Shown: one piece after another, positions 10,016 through 20,400 of the stretch
How the letters are laid out: each line of letters starts with the position of its first letter
How positions within the stretch are numbered: the first letter of the stretch is position 1
Assembly: GCA_937146725.1 (NCBI GenBank)
Contig: CAKZRU010000147.1
Coordinates: 1-64,000 of the forward strand
Origin: an uncultured Myxococcales bacterium
GTDB taxonomy: Bacteria; Myxococcota_A; Bradymonadia; UBA7976; VGTA01
Reading direction: 5' to 3'
Length of the DNA stretch: 64,000 nucleotides
Notes under the pieces: model-generated
The model's input: the letters and a program-made list of their open reading frames with translations, nothing else
Told to the model about the DNA's origin: nothing
Database searches by the model: none
Translations under genes and position numbers: made by a program

Positions 10016-10588
10016 ATGACTATGACCATCAGCGCAGAGAGCCGTTCGGGCCTTGGCAAAGAGGCCGCCAAGAAGGTTCGTAATGCAGGAAAAGTACCTG
10101 CTGTATACTACGGTTTTGGAGCTGAGAGCCAGCCTGTCAGCCTCAATCCAAAGCAATTGGAGCAGGCCCTTGCCAACCCTAAAGGCATCAATGGCTATTT
10201 CTCGCTCAGCATCGACGGCAACGAGCAAGCAAACCGCGTATTCTTCCGCGAGCTCCAACGCCACCCTGTAACCCGACGTATTCTACATGTAGATATCGTT
10301 TGCCCTAATCCTGAGAAGCAGATCGAGGCTGTTGTACCTCTTAAGTTTGTTGGACGCTCAGTGGGTGTTTCGACCGGTGGTCGTGCACGTCGTCCATATC
10401 GTGAGGTTACAGTTAAGGGACTTCCTGATCTAATCCCAGGCGAAATCACTGTTGATATTTCACCGATTGATCAAGGTCAGCAAATTACAGCAAGTCAACT
10501 TGATGCAGGCGAAACTCAAATTATTTATGAGCGTGACTTTGTCATCTTCAAGGTTGCTGCACCTCGTGGCGGTGCTAAAAAGACATAA
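10016..10588 (+). CDS. rplY: 50S ribosomal protein L25/general stress protein CTC
   Basis: SAESRSGLGKEAAKKVRNAGKVPAVYYG, HVDIVCPNPEKQIEAVVPLKFVGRSVGVSTGG; operon context prs-rplY-pth. Confidence 0.95.
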   Translation: MTMTISAESRSGLGKEAAKKVRNAGKVPAVYYGFGAESQPVSLNPKQLEQALANPKGINGYFSLSIDGNEQANRVFFRELQRHPVTRRILHVDIVCPNPEKQIEAVVPLKFVGRSVGVSTGGRARRPYREVTVKGLPDLIPGEITVDISPIDQGQQITASQLDAGETQIIYERDFVIFKVAAPRGGAKKT

Positions 10589-10683
10589 GCAGGCCAAAGT
10601 CATGTCTTAACCAAGTCAAGTGACATTCATTTGTTTTAGCTTGGTAAGACAGTCAATTTGCTTACATTATAACATGGAGATCA

Positions 10684-11277
10684 ATGATTATGGAGAGGAC
10701 GCTTGTTGTAGGACTTGGTAACCCCGGACCACAATATGTGAATACTCGCCATAATATTGGCTTCATGGTCATTGATCGGCTTGCTGATCAACTTGGTATT
10801 TCACTAAGTCAAGAAAAGTTTAATGGGATTTATGGGCAAGGTCGACTTTCTTCCGGAGAGCCAATCACCTTACTCAAACCGCAAACTTTTATGAATCTTA
10901 GTGGTAAAAGCGTGGCCCCTTGTGCCCAGTTTTTTAAGATTCCACCGGCAAAAATCATCGTAGTTCATGATGAACTTGAGTTTCCGTTTAGTACACTCAA
11001 AATTAAAGTTGGTGGCGGTCATGCTGGACATAACGGATTAAAGTCAATTGATGCTCTGATGGGTACCAAGGACTTTGTTCGGCTTAGGGTAGGCATTAGC
11101 CGACCTAAAAGAGGTGCTGTAAGTGATTATGTGCTCGCAAACTTTTCAGCTGATGAACAGCCTTGGCTTAGCCAACTCTGTGAACTCGCTGCAAAAGACG
11201 TGCAAATGATCATTCAAGAAGGAACTCGAAAGGCCATGAATACGATTCATGCTCGCTCCCTGCTTGTCTCTACCTGA
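10684..11277 (+). CDS. pth: Peptidyl-tRNA hydrolase (start could be ATG at 10690)
   Basis: VGLGNPGPQYVNTRHNIGFMVIDRLA, LLKPQTFMNLSGKSV, VVHDELEFPF, GGGHAGHNGLKSI. Confidence 0.97.
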   Translation: MIMERTLVVGLGNPGPQYVNTRHNIGFMVIDRLADQLGISLSQEKFNGIYGQGRLSSGEPITLLKPQTFMNLSGKSVAPCAQFFKIPPAKIIVVHDELEFPFSTLKIKVGGGHAGHNGLKSIDALMGTKDFVRLRVGISRPKRGAVSDYVLANFSADEQPWLSQLCELAAKDVQMIIQEGTRKAMNTIHARSLLVST

Positions 11278-11443
11278 TCGCTTCAGATATTAGTTTTACT
11301 AAAATCACAGTTTTTAAATGGTTTAAGTAGACTTTTACACGCTTTATCAATACAAAAACTCATCTTTAATTCATTTATAAGCGATCAAAGTCACTGACCG
11401 TGACCTTGATTCAATAATTAACCCACCTTTTAGGAGAGATACA

Positions 11444-13870
11444 TTGAACGATAACCTCCTTTACGTTATCCCAGCAGCTGGTATCTTAGCTCTGATTTAT
11501 GCTTACATTAAGGCAGCATGGATCAGTAAACAAGACGCTGGTACCGACCGCATGAAAGAAATTGCTGTCTTGATTCAAGACGGTGCGATCGCCTTCCTTA
11601 AAGCCGAATATAAAGTGTTGGCAATTTTCGTTGTCATCGTTGCCGGCTTACTTGCCTTCGCCAATATGAGCGGTACAGACCGTAGTCCAATGATTGCTGT
11701 TGCCTTCACCATTGGTGCAATCGCTTCAGCACTCGCCGGATACTTTGGCATGAAAGTGGCAACCAACGCTAATGTTCGTACAACAGCAGCAGCTCGTACC
11801 TCACTCTCTGAAGCTCTAAATGTTGCTTTCAGTGGTGGTGCAGTTATGGGTATGAGCGTTGTTGGTTTAGCTCTGCTCGGTCTTGGTACACTCTATCTTG
11901 GCTTCAGTGGTATGTTTGAGGGTAACCTTAAGATGACTCTTAATGTTATCACTGGTTTCTCAATGGGCGCTTCTTCAATCGCCCTTTTTGCTCGTGTTGG
12001 TGGTGGTATCTACACTAAAGCTGCTGACGTTGGTGCTGACCTTGTAGGTAAGGTTGAAGCCGGTCTTCCTGAGGACGACCCTCGTAATCCTGCGACGATC
12101 GCTGACAATGTTGGTGATAACGTCGGTGATGTTGCTGGTATGGGTGCTGACCTTTTTGAGAGTTATGTCGGTGCGATTATCGGTACTATGGTACTTGGTC
12201 TAGGTGCTGCTGCTGTTGGTGGTGGTGCATTGAGTGATGCAGAGGCAATCAAGCCTGTTCTTCTTCCTCTATTTATCGCAGCTGCTGGTATCATTTGCTC
12301 AATCCTTGGTACCTTTGTCGTTAAAACTAAAGAGGGTGGTAACCCACAGCACGCTCTTGATGCTGGTGCTTTTGGTGCCGCTGGTGTTATGGCTGCTGCA
12401 ACCTTCGGTCTTGCAAACTGGATGTGGCCTGCCAATGGTGTTGTCTTTAATGGCATTACTGTTGATGCAACCGCTGTTGGTATTGCAACTGTGATTGGTC
12501 TAGCTGTAGGTGTTGCAGTAGGTCTAGTGACTTCTTACTACTGCTCAATGGATAAAAAACCTGTAAATGGGATTGTTGAGCAATCAAAGACCGGTGAAGC
12601 GACCAACATTATCGCGGGTATCGGACTTGGTATGGAATCAACCGTATGGCCGATTCTTTTAATCGCTGTTGGTACTGTTGCTGCCGCTAACGTTGCCGGT
12701 CTATACGGTGTAGCGATCGCTGCTCTTGGTATGCTTTCAACCACTGGTATTCAGCTTGCGGTTGACGCTTATGGTCCCATCGCTGACAATGCTGGTGGTA
12801 TCGCTGAAATGAGTCACCAAGCGCCTGAGGTTCGTGAGCGTACTGATAAACTTGATGCTGTTGGTAACACAACTGCTGCCATCGGTAAGGGCTTTGCGAT
12901 CGCCTCTGCTGCGATGACTGCTTTGGCTCTATTTGCAGCTTTCATGCAACAAACAGGCATTTCAGCAATCAACGTTGCTGATCCAACTGTAATGGCTGGT
13001 CTTTTTGTTGGCGCTATGCTTCCTTTCCTTTTCTCATCAATGGCGATGAAGGCTGTTGGTCTTGCGGCTATGGACATGATCGAAGAAGTTCGTCGTCAAT
13101 TCCGTGAAATCGAGGGTCTTAAAGAGGGTAAAGAGGGTGTACACCCTGACGTTGAAAGCTGTATTGCAATCTCAACAAACGCTTCCATTCGTCAAATGAT
13201 TGCTCCAGGTCTTCTTGCGGTAATCACTCCTGTACTTGTTGGTTTCTTTGTGGGCGCTGAGGCTCTTGGTGGTCTACTTGCAGGTGTAACTGCTTCTGGT
13301 GTTCTTTTGGCGATCTTTATGTCTAATGCCGGTGGTGCATGGGACAACGCTAAAAAGAGCTTTGAAGGTGGTGGATACACTATGGAAGATGGCAGCTTAC
13401 ACGAGAAGGGTTCTCCTGCTCACAGTGCTTCTGTTGTTGGTGACACTGTAGGTGACCCATTCAAAGATACTGCTGGTCCTTCATTAAACATTCTTGTTAA
13501 GCTCATGAGTGTTGTTGCTCTTGTAATTGCTCCGCTCATTGCTGATGGTAGCTCAAACAGCGCTTGCTGTGACAAGGACAAGGCAGCAGCTACTGCAGCA
13601 GTTAAGCCATGTGCAGACAAAAAAGACTGTGCAAAATGTGACAAAACTGACTGCCAAGGCTGTGATAAAAAAGCCTGTGATAACTGTGACAAAGCTGATT
13701 GCCAAGGCTGTGATAAAAAAGTAGAAGCTCCTGCAGCTGAGAAGGCTGCTGAGGCTCCTGCAGCTGAGAAGGCTGCTGAGGCTCCTGCAGCTGAGAAGGC
13801 TGCTGAGGCTCCTGCGGCAAAGAAGGCGCCTGAAGCTCCTGCAGCTGAGAAGGCTCCTGCTACTAAATAA
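11444..13870 (+). CDS. hppA: Membrane-bound ion-pumping pyrophosphatase with C-terminal Cys-rich and APAAEKAAE-repeat tail (TTG start)
   Basis: [110 protein letters not shown]. Confidence 0.97.
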   Translation: MNDNLLYVIPAAGILALIYAYIKAAWISKQDAGTDRMKEIAVLIQDGAIAFLKAEYKVLAIFVVIVAGLLAFANMSGTDRSPMIAVAFTIGAIASALAGYFGMKVATNANVRTTAAARTSLSEALNVAFSGGAVMGMSVVGLALLGLGTLYLGFSGMFEGNLKMTLNVITGFSMGASSIALFARVGGGIYTKAADVGADLVGKVEAGLPEDDPRNPATIADNVGDNVGDVAGMGADLFESYVGAIIGTMVLGLGAAAVGGGALSDAEAIKPVLLPLFIAAAGIICSILGTFVVKTKEGGNPQHALDAGAFGAAGVMAAATFGLANWMWPANGVVFNGITVDATAVGIATVIGLAVGVAVGLVTSYYCSMDKKPVNGIVEQSKTGEATNIIAGIGLGMESTVWPILLIAVGTVAAANVAGLYGVAIAALGMLSTTGIQLAVDAYGPIADNAGGIAEMSHQAPEVRERTDKLDAVGNTTAAIGKGFAIASAAMTALALFAAFMQQTGISAINVADPTVMAGLFVGAMLPFLFSSMAMKAVGLAAMDMIEEVRRQFREIEGLKEGKEGVHPDVESCIAISTNASIRQMIAPGLLAVITPVLVGFFVGAEALGGLLAGVTASGVLLAIFMSNAGGAWDNAKKSFEGGGYTMEDGSLHEKGSPAHSASVVGDTVGDPFKDTAGPSLNILVKLMSVVALVIAPLIADGSSNSACCDKDKAAATAAVKPCADKKDCAKCDKTDCQGCDKKACDNCDKADCQGCDKKVEAPAAEKAAEAPAAEKAAEAPAAEKAAEAPAAKKAPEAPAAEKAPATK
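13611..13865 (+). repeat. Coding tandem repeats in the hppA tail: 16-aa Cys repeat (about 2 copies) then 27-bp APAAEKAAE repeat (about 4-5 copies)
   Basis: [32 protein letters not shown], then near-identical gctcctgcagctgagaaggctgctgag units. Confidence 0.9.
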
Positions 13871-13903
13871 GCTCATAGAGTTTATGTAAAGCTTACGTTT
13901 ATG

Positions 13904-13944
13904 GTTCAAGATGGATCGACAAAAACATCGACTCACTCTTGAAC
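13904..13944. other. Inverted repeat downstream of hppA (3' UTR hairpin; not a classical U-tract terminator)
   Basis: GTTCAAGA ... TCTTGAAC perfect 8-bp arms with inner GATCGA/TCGACTC complementarity; no T-run follows. Confidence 0.45.
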
Positions 13945-14182
13945 TTCAGTACTTAAGTGACCTAGATAAAGTGTTTGTTTTACTCAACACTTTATCATGT
14001 ACTTATTGATATACTTTTAAAGATAAAACTTGCTTTGAAAGCATATCATTACGCACGAACTCTTTAAACACCTAAGTCCTCAAATCAACTAGGCTTAAAG
14101 ACCTAAATGAATTAACTTTCCCTAGGAATAAACGAGTATTAAGAAGACTTTGAGCTTCTTATATATCCTCATGAGTCATAGC

Positions 14183-14827
14183 TTAGCCTAACAGGGTTTC
14201 TCCACTGTATTTTAAGCGTTCCCATTCGGCGTTAATCTCGGTGAGTGAGGTATCTCCTGGACTCAATACACATAGCTCAGAATTGGCCAACCCTACAACG
14301 GTTGCCCGACGTAGAATACTTGGCTCCAAGGAAGAAGGTGGGGCGCCGAGCAATGGCAGATTCGCCATTCCGTAATTCTCTAAATCTTCTAAATGACGTG
14401 CTGAAGGCCGACCGGTTGGGTTTGCTGAAGAAATCAATAAAGGCTCGTCAAGTTTAAGCATAATTTGCTGTAATGGTTCTTCGGTCACCCAACGTACTCC
14501 AATCATGCCTACGCCTTGATGAGCAGCGAAAGACACCTCGGGCGGCGCCGGTACAGAAATCGTTAAGCGATCAGTGAACTTGGGTAACAAACTCAATAAA
14601 GGTGAGGATAAATGCGAACGTGACACCAATTTTAGGTTAGGAAAGCACATCACTAAAGGGCGACCAGCAGAGCGATTTTTAATCCGATTAATTTCGGCTG
14701 CGGCTTGCGCATCATAGGCTCTAGCCACCAAAACAAAGCGCCCTTCAAAATGCGTCAGAGCAACTTGGCCTGCTTGAGTCAGCAGGTTGACCGTATCTTC
14801 TAATTGTGAATCCGGAAGGATATTCAT
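14183..14827 (-). CDS. YrdC/Sua5-like (YciO-type) domain protein, divergent
   Basis: KNRSAGRPLVMCF, GMIGVRWVTEEPLQQIM, PLLISSANPTGRPS; canonical PTDTxYGL motif absent. Confidence 0.75.
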   Translation of the reverse strand: MNILPDSQLEDTVNLLTQAGQVALTHFEGRFVLVARAYDAQAAAEINRIKNRSAGRPLVMCFPNLKLVSRSHLSSPLLSLLPKFTDRLTISVPAPPEVSFAAHQGVGMIGVRWVTEEPLQQIMLKLDEPLLISSANPTGRPSARHLEDLENYGMANLPLLGAPPSSLEPSILRRATVVGLANSELCVLSPGDTSLTEINAEWERLKYSGETLLG

Positions 14828-14879
14828 AGTTAGCCTTTAACTTAAGATCATTTATAAGTAACAAAAACGATTGTTGGGC

Positions 14880-17039
14880 TTATTGAGCACTCACCGACAT
14901 GGTGTAGTCATTGTAAACACCATTATAACCATAAACCTCAATAAAGTGTGGGCCACTGATTTCTACAAGATATTCGATACTCTCTATATCTTCAGTCCCA
15001 GCCGAGCTTGCCACTTGAGACTGCTCTGGATTATACAAACGCATATCAACATCACCCACCATGTGGCTAAAGTTAACAGCTGCAGTAATGGTTTGACCTG
15101 CATTGGCATTGATCACAAAAAAGTCAGGCCCACCACAAGTATTTAAATTACCGCCAACAGTTTGAGCGGGAATCGCCTGCTCAAGAGTATCATTTGTCTC
15201 AAAGGCATCCGGTGTACAAGTCTTGCAACGATTTGTATTTACATCACAAATTGGTTCTGCCTCAGTACACTCACGGTTGGTTTCACAATACCCTGCCGGT
15301 AAACAAAGACCGGTTCCATTAGTATCGCATCTACCTCCCCCACATTGCTCACTACTATTACAGACCATACCCGCTGCATTTTGCTCAACACGCAATGTGT
15401 ATTGGTTCACTTGGAAACCAGCGCCATATACGCGAATCATGTATTGGCCTGCAAGTGCATTTGGATAGCCTAAAATCTCGTTATCACTAGAAGTTACTCG
15501 AGAGAACATTTGTCCGTCTGGAGCAACCACAGAAAGCTCTAAATCACCAACCATGTCAGCAAAAGTCAGGGTGAAAAGTAGATTTTCTCCCCCAACTGCA
15601 TTGAAAACAAAGTAATCGTTATCACCACAAATATAACCTTGAACTTCGGCAACCCCTGCATTGAAGCTTAGGGCTGTTGCAGTAAGTTCGTCATCATTGG
15701 GCTCATTGGCATCCTGACAACTATTAGGAATGCAACGATTGTTTTCATTACAAGTTCCATCAACACAATCAGTATCGGCGACACATTCAACACAACTCTG
15801 GCCAGCAGGATTACAAATCGGCTTTAAAGCATCAGAACAGTCGGTATTGGTTAAGCAAGATACACAAGAGTTATTGCTTGTGTCACATACACCCGAGGAA
15901 CAATCTTCTGTAGTATAGCAATCAATACAACTACCGCTTGGAATATCACAGAGGCCATTAAAACCACAGTCATCATCACTAGTACAAGGTGGTGGAGGCG
16001 CACATACACCAACATCTGCTAAGCATAGGTCATCCCCTTGGCAATTAGAGGTGACTTGGCAAATTGCGACCGGTAAGTTTGTTGAAATATTAAGACTATA
16101 AGAGGTTTCATTAGCTACTGTTTGCATTTCAGAGCTGCCACCCGAGGTAAAGACATATACTTCAAGCCATACACGACGCATCTCATCAGAAGGAGTAAAG
16201 GTCAATCTTTCATTATCGCTTCCAGAAACAGAAGTGAGAAAGCTATTTCCTTCGGCGTCATGAGCTTTAAGGTCAACATCTGCTTGAGCATCCTTAAAGC
16301 CTAAGTCAACACGCATAGAAGCATTAGGCGGAATATCAACAACATACCAATCACGATCCCCCGAACATAAGGTCAGATTATTGGCGACTAAAGGCTCAAA
16401 GTTAAGCTCTGTAGCTGTTGCTTGCTCATTATTGTTGGCACCATCATACATATCGGCAGCACAACTAAAGGCACTACAAGCACCATTTGTACAGGCCATA
16501 CCTTCACCACACATGGCCTCATTGCAAAGACTATCATCCTCACAAATCAAACCGATTGCACTAACCACTGTTGCTTCAGTACCGCAACCACCAGTAGTTG
16601 CTGCGTTTATTGAAGCTGGATCATTGGCACAGGCTTGTTGACAAGAAGCTGCATAACCTGCTCTTACCAAAGAACCACAGGCACTAATACCCGCTGTTTC
16701 ACAGGTGAGAAGATTTAAACAGGCCTCAAAGCAACGACCTGCTTCATCCATCGGTGGTACAACAGTAGTCATTCCACCCATTTCAGTGCCACCGGTCGTA
16801 GTTCCACCGGTCGTAGTTCCACCGGTCATAGTGCCACCGGTCATAGTGCCACCGGTCATGGTTCCACCGGTCGTAGTTCCACCGGTCGTAGTTCCACCGG
16901 TCATGCTATCGCCAGCCCCTGGAGTGACAGGCATTAACCCCGTTTCTTCAGCATCATCACATGCTACAAATAGGCTGATGGTCATCAAGCCAATGATCAA
17001 AGTATTTAGATAAAAGCTCTTTTGGTTCACTTGGGTCAT
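14880..17039 (-). CDS. Lipoprotein with TGG-repeat linker, Cys-rich repeats and about three bacterial pre-peptidase C-terminal (PPC)-like domains
   Basis: ORF in track starts at 17084; MTQVNQKSFYLNTLIIGLMTISLFVACDD (ATG at 17039) gives a good lipoprotein signal. PPC-like: DRDWYVVDIPPNASMRVDLGF, DNDYFVFNAVGGENLLFTLTF, GPDFFVINANAGQTITAAVNF. Confidence 0.85.
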   Translation of the reverse strand: MTQVNQKSFYLNTLIIGLMTISLFVACDDAEETGLMPVTPGAGDSMTGGTTTGGTTTGGTMTGGTMTGGTMTGGTTTGGTTTGGTEMGGMTTVVPPMDEAGRCFEACLNLLTCETAGISACGSLVRAGYAASCQQACANDPASINAATTGGCGTEATVVSAIGLICEDDSLCNEAMCGEGMACTNGACSAFSCAADMYDGANNNEQATATELNFEPLVANNLTLCSGDRDWYVVDIPPNASMRVDLGFKDAQADVDLKAHDAEGNSFLTSVSGSDNERLTFTPSDEMRRVWLEVYVFTSGGSSEMQTVANETSYSLNISTNLPVAICQVTSNCQGDDLCLADVGVCAPPPPCTSDDDCGFNGLCDIPSGSCIDCYTTEDCSSGVCDTSNNSCVSCLTNTDCSDALKPICNPAGQSCVECVADTDCVDGTCNENNRCIPNSCQDANEPNDDELTATALSFNAGVAEVQGYICGDNDYFVFNAVGGENLLFTLTFADMVGDLELSVVAPDGQMFSRVTSSDNEILGYPNALAGQYMIRVYGAGFQVNQYTLRVEQNAAGMVCNSSEQCGGGRCDTNGTGLCLPAGYCETNRECTEAEPICDVNTNRCKTCTPDAFETNDTLEQAIPAQTVGGNLNTCGGPDFFVINANAGQTITAAVNFSHMVGDVDMRLYNPEQSQVASSAGTEDIESIEYLVEISGPHFIEVYGYNGVYNDYTMSVSAQ
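16786..16905 (-). repeat. 15-bp tandem repeat, 8 units, coding for TGGT(T/M) repeats
   Basis: + strand units g(t/g)sccaccggtc(g/a)t(a/g): exact 15-nt periodicity from 16786 to 16905. Confidence 0.95.
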
Positions 17040-17469
17040 AAAAGTCCTCTCAATGCAATGCAAAGCAATGATTGTTTGATACATACAAGAGACTTATTTA
17101 TGGTCCCTTGCTTTGAATGAAAACATAATGCAATCACGATCGGACAAGACTTGTCTAGTATTCTCTTGGTCCTTCAAGTATTTATACTGTTAAGCAAAGC
17201 GACGTAGATTCTTTTTTTCTTAATGATTTTAATATCTAATAAGCTCAAGACAAATCTTTGTTTGAGATAACATTTCATGAGCTAAACTTCAGTTCATCAA
17301 ATATTTAAGCCTTCTAAAGTAAAAAGAAGCATATTAAAGATCACTTACAAATGTGCTTTTCAATGTAGAAAGCTTGCTATTCCGCTTAAGTCAGCTTATG
17401 AGATAGTATCAAGAATCTCCTTGTCTCTATACATTTCTCAACGGAATACTTACCCAAGAGCATATTGTT

Positions 17470-20400
17470 ATGAGCGCTTCAAGTGAGCCAAATCAAACAC
17501 ATACAGATAAAACAGTAGGTTTCATGTCTAGTATATCAACTCAAGAGCAGCAAGATCGAGAACTCAGCTCAGCCGCGAGTGGGCTAAGAGCTGAAGTTCT
17601 CAGAGTCGGTTTACACTCAAGTGATGAAATGGAACAAACGAGTGAAAACTCAACGGATAACCTCAAAGAAAGCTCAGAGTACCAAGATGGGTGTTGGTGG
17701 GCTGAACTAGCTATACATGCCGATATTGCAGATGGAGGTTCTTTAGAGGTTGCCGTCTATTTTGAAGCCGAAAGAGTCTGCGTTGGCTGGTTGGATGAAT
17801 GGGGAGATTGGCGCGTTCGTATCGAAGGGCTCAGAAGACCAAATCGAGAAGGCTTAGTCAGCTTTGAAGTTGTCGCACGTCCGGTACGTCTCAGAGCAGA
17901 AAGCACACACATTGCTGTCCCTATGTCTAGACAGCAACTGATTGATGAAGTTGAACGAGGACGTGGATGGCCCAGAGATAAGTCATTACGAGGTGCACCT
18001 TTAGAAGGCGCAACTCTTAGCCAAGCTCAATTTGAGGGGGTTGACCTAAGAGAAGCTCGCCTCAACAAGGCTAAATTATGGGGTGCTAACTTTAAGGGTG
18101 CACTCATGCACCGCGTTCAACTCCGAGAGGCTAACCTATTAGATGCTGATTTAAGTGCAGCTGATATGGAACGAGCTGACTTGACCGGAGCCCGCTTAGA
18201 TCGAGCCACCTTGGATGCAACCGACTTAAGTGGAGCCACCCTTGAAGGCGTAAGCTTTGAGGGCGCAACACTTAAGCGCACTCGACTTGAAGGTGCAATC
18301 TTAAATGGTGTGGACTTACGGTCTGCTGTTTTAGAAAGCGTAGACTTAACGCACTCAGAACTTCGAGGCGCAAAACTGCCCAATGCCCAGTTTGCCGGTG
18401 TTCGTATGCGCGGCGTCAACCTCGAAAGCGCTGAATTATCAGGTGGTGTTTTTAGTGAGGCTGATCTCACCGGTGCCTTGCTCAATCATGCGGACTTATC
18501 TCAGGCCAACTTTGAAAAAGCGATCTTACGCGATGCTCAATGTATTGGGGTTGACTTACGCAATGCTCAATTATCTTACATGGATGCGCGCAATGCTCAA
18601 ATCTCAGATTCATTATTAGAGCAAGCCAACTTTTCTCATGTAAATCTTGAAGGTGCTCAAGCCTTGGGCGTAAATTGGAAAGGTATTGCCAACCTTGAAG
18701 GTGTGAGTTGGCGCAGAGCAAAACTCGATCAAGGTCAATTTAGTGAACTCAATTTAAATCAACACTGCTTTAGTGAGGCTTCTTTGGTAGAAGCCGACTT
18801 AAGAGAAACTCAACTCGAGCAGGCACAACTTGATGGGGCGATACTCAGTCGGGCAAACTTAGAATCAGCAAATCTACACTTAGCGATCTTACAAGAAGCT
18901 AATCTAGAACATGCTCAATTAAGAGGAGCAAACCTTAACTCTGCACGTTTAGAAAAGGCGAACCTTGTTGGGGCAGACCTAAGAAATGCTGACTTACGTG
19001 GTGCTCGCCTAGATGGTGCTAACCTTGATCGGGCGAACTTATCTGGGGCTCTATTGGAAGGTGCCAGTTTTAAGGGCGCTCGTCTTTCGCATATGATCGG
19101 TGCCGACTTATCTTGGGAGGGTGCCTTACTCCAAGGTGCTATTTTAAGTGGTGCGCAACTCCGAGGAGCAGACCTCAGAGGCTTACAGTTAGAAGATGCT
19201 GATTTGAGTGGCGCTGACCTAACGAGTGTAAGATTTGGTGATGCGAAACTTGCCCGCGTGAACTTCTCAAAAGCTATTATCCGTGGTGCTGACTTTACTG
19301 GAGCTGACTTAGCTGAAGCGATCTTTGAAGGCTCTGATCTTGTTGGGGCCATTTTTGATCACTGCAATCTTAATGGCGCTAAATTGGTGGCCGCTCAGCT
19401 TCGTGATGTATCTTGGGTTAAGGTCTCATTAAATCATGCACATCTTGAACGTGCTCAACTCAACAAAGTAGATTGGAGTGGCCTAAATCTAAACCAAGCT
19501 CTTTTAAATGGTGCTGACCTAAAGGGCGCTACACTTGTAGGCGCTTCCCTTGAAGGTGCCTCACTTAAGGATGCTAGTCTTGACGGTGCTGATTTGAGTG
19601 ATACTCACCTGACTGGGGCCAATCTCATTGGAGCGAGTTTAAATCGAAGTAAGCTAAACCAAGCAAGATTAACTCTCGCTCAGCTTAAGGGTTGCTCACT
19701 GGTTGAAACCGATCTCAGTAATGCAATTCTCGATCAAGCCGACCTCAGTGGTATTGAAGCTAGCAGAACGATTTTTAAGCAAAGTAAACTCGGACGGACT
19801 CACTTTGCTGGCGCTCGACTTAATGAGCTAACCTTTCTTGAAGTAGATGCTGTTGAAGCCCAATTCCAAGGTGCTAAACTGAATGATGTACGCTTCTCAA
19901 ACTCAAGCTTTACTCGAGCCAACTTTGAAGGGGCTGATTTAAGAGGATTACACCTCGATCAAGTTCGATTTAGCGATGTTGACTTTACCGGAGCAGATCT
20001 AAGCTCGGTTTCTTTTGCCGGACTCTCACTCGAAGGTGCTAAGCTCAATGGGGCTCGTTTAAACAAGGCTGACTTTACTGGTGTTAATGCTCGCTCTGCG
20101 AATCTGTCTAGCGCTGATCTCAGATCAGCCATTTTAGATCAAGCCGATTTAATCGGTGCTCAACTCAGCAATGCCGACCTAAGCGGAGCTTCATTAATTG
20201 AAACCCAATGTGGTGGAGTCAACTTTGAAAATGCGATTCTTAATGAAACCAAAATCAAGAACGCTGACCTAAGTGGGGCAAGATTACTACATTGTAGTGC
20301 AACCCATGTAGAGTGGACTGATGTTAACTTAAAGGGTGCAGAACTCGACCAAGTTGACTTTAGTGAAAGTATACTCACCGGCCTTATCGCCGAATGGGCT

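Noticed and set aside
16381-17013. Plus-strand ORFs opposite the PPC lipoprotein, including the VVPPV repeat ORF
   Set aside because: Antisense shadow of the TGG repeat and Cys-rich gene; the minus-strand product has a signal peptide and recognisable domains.
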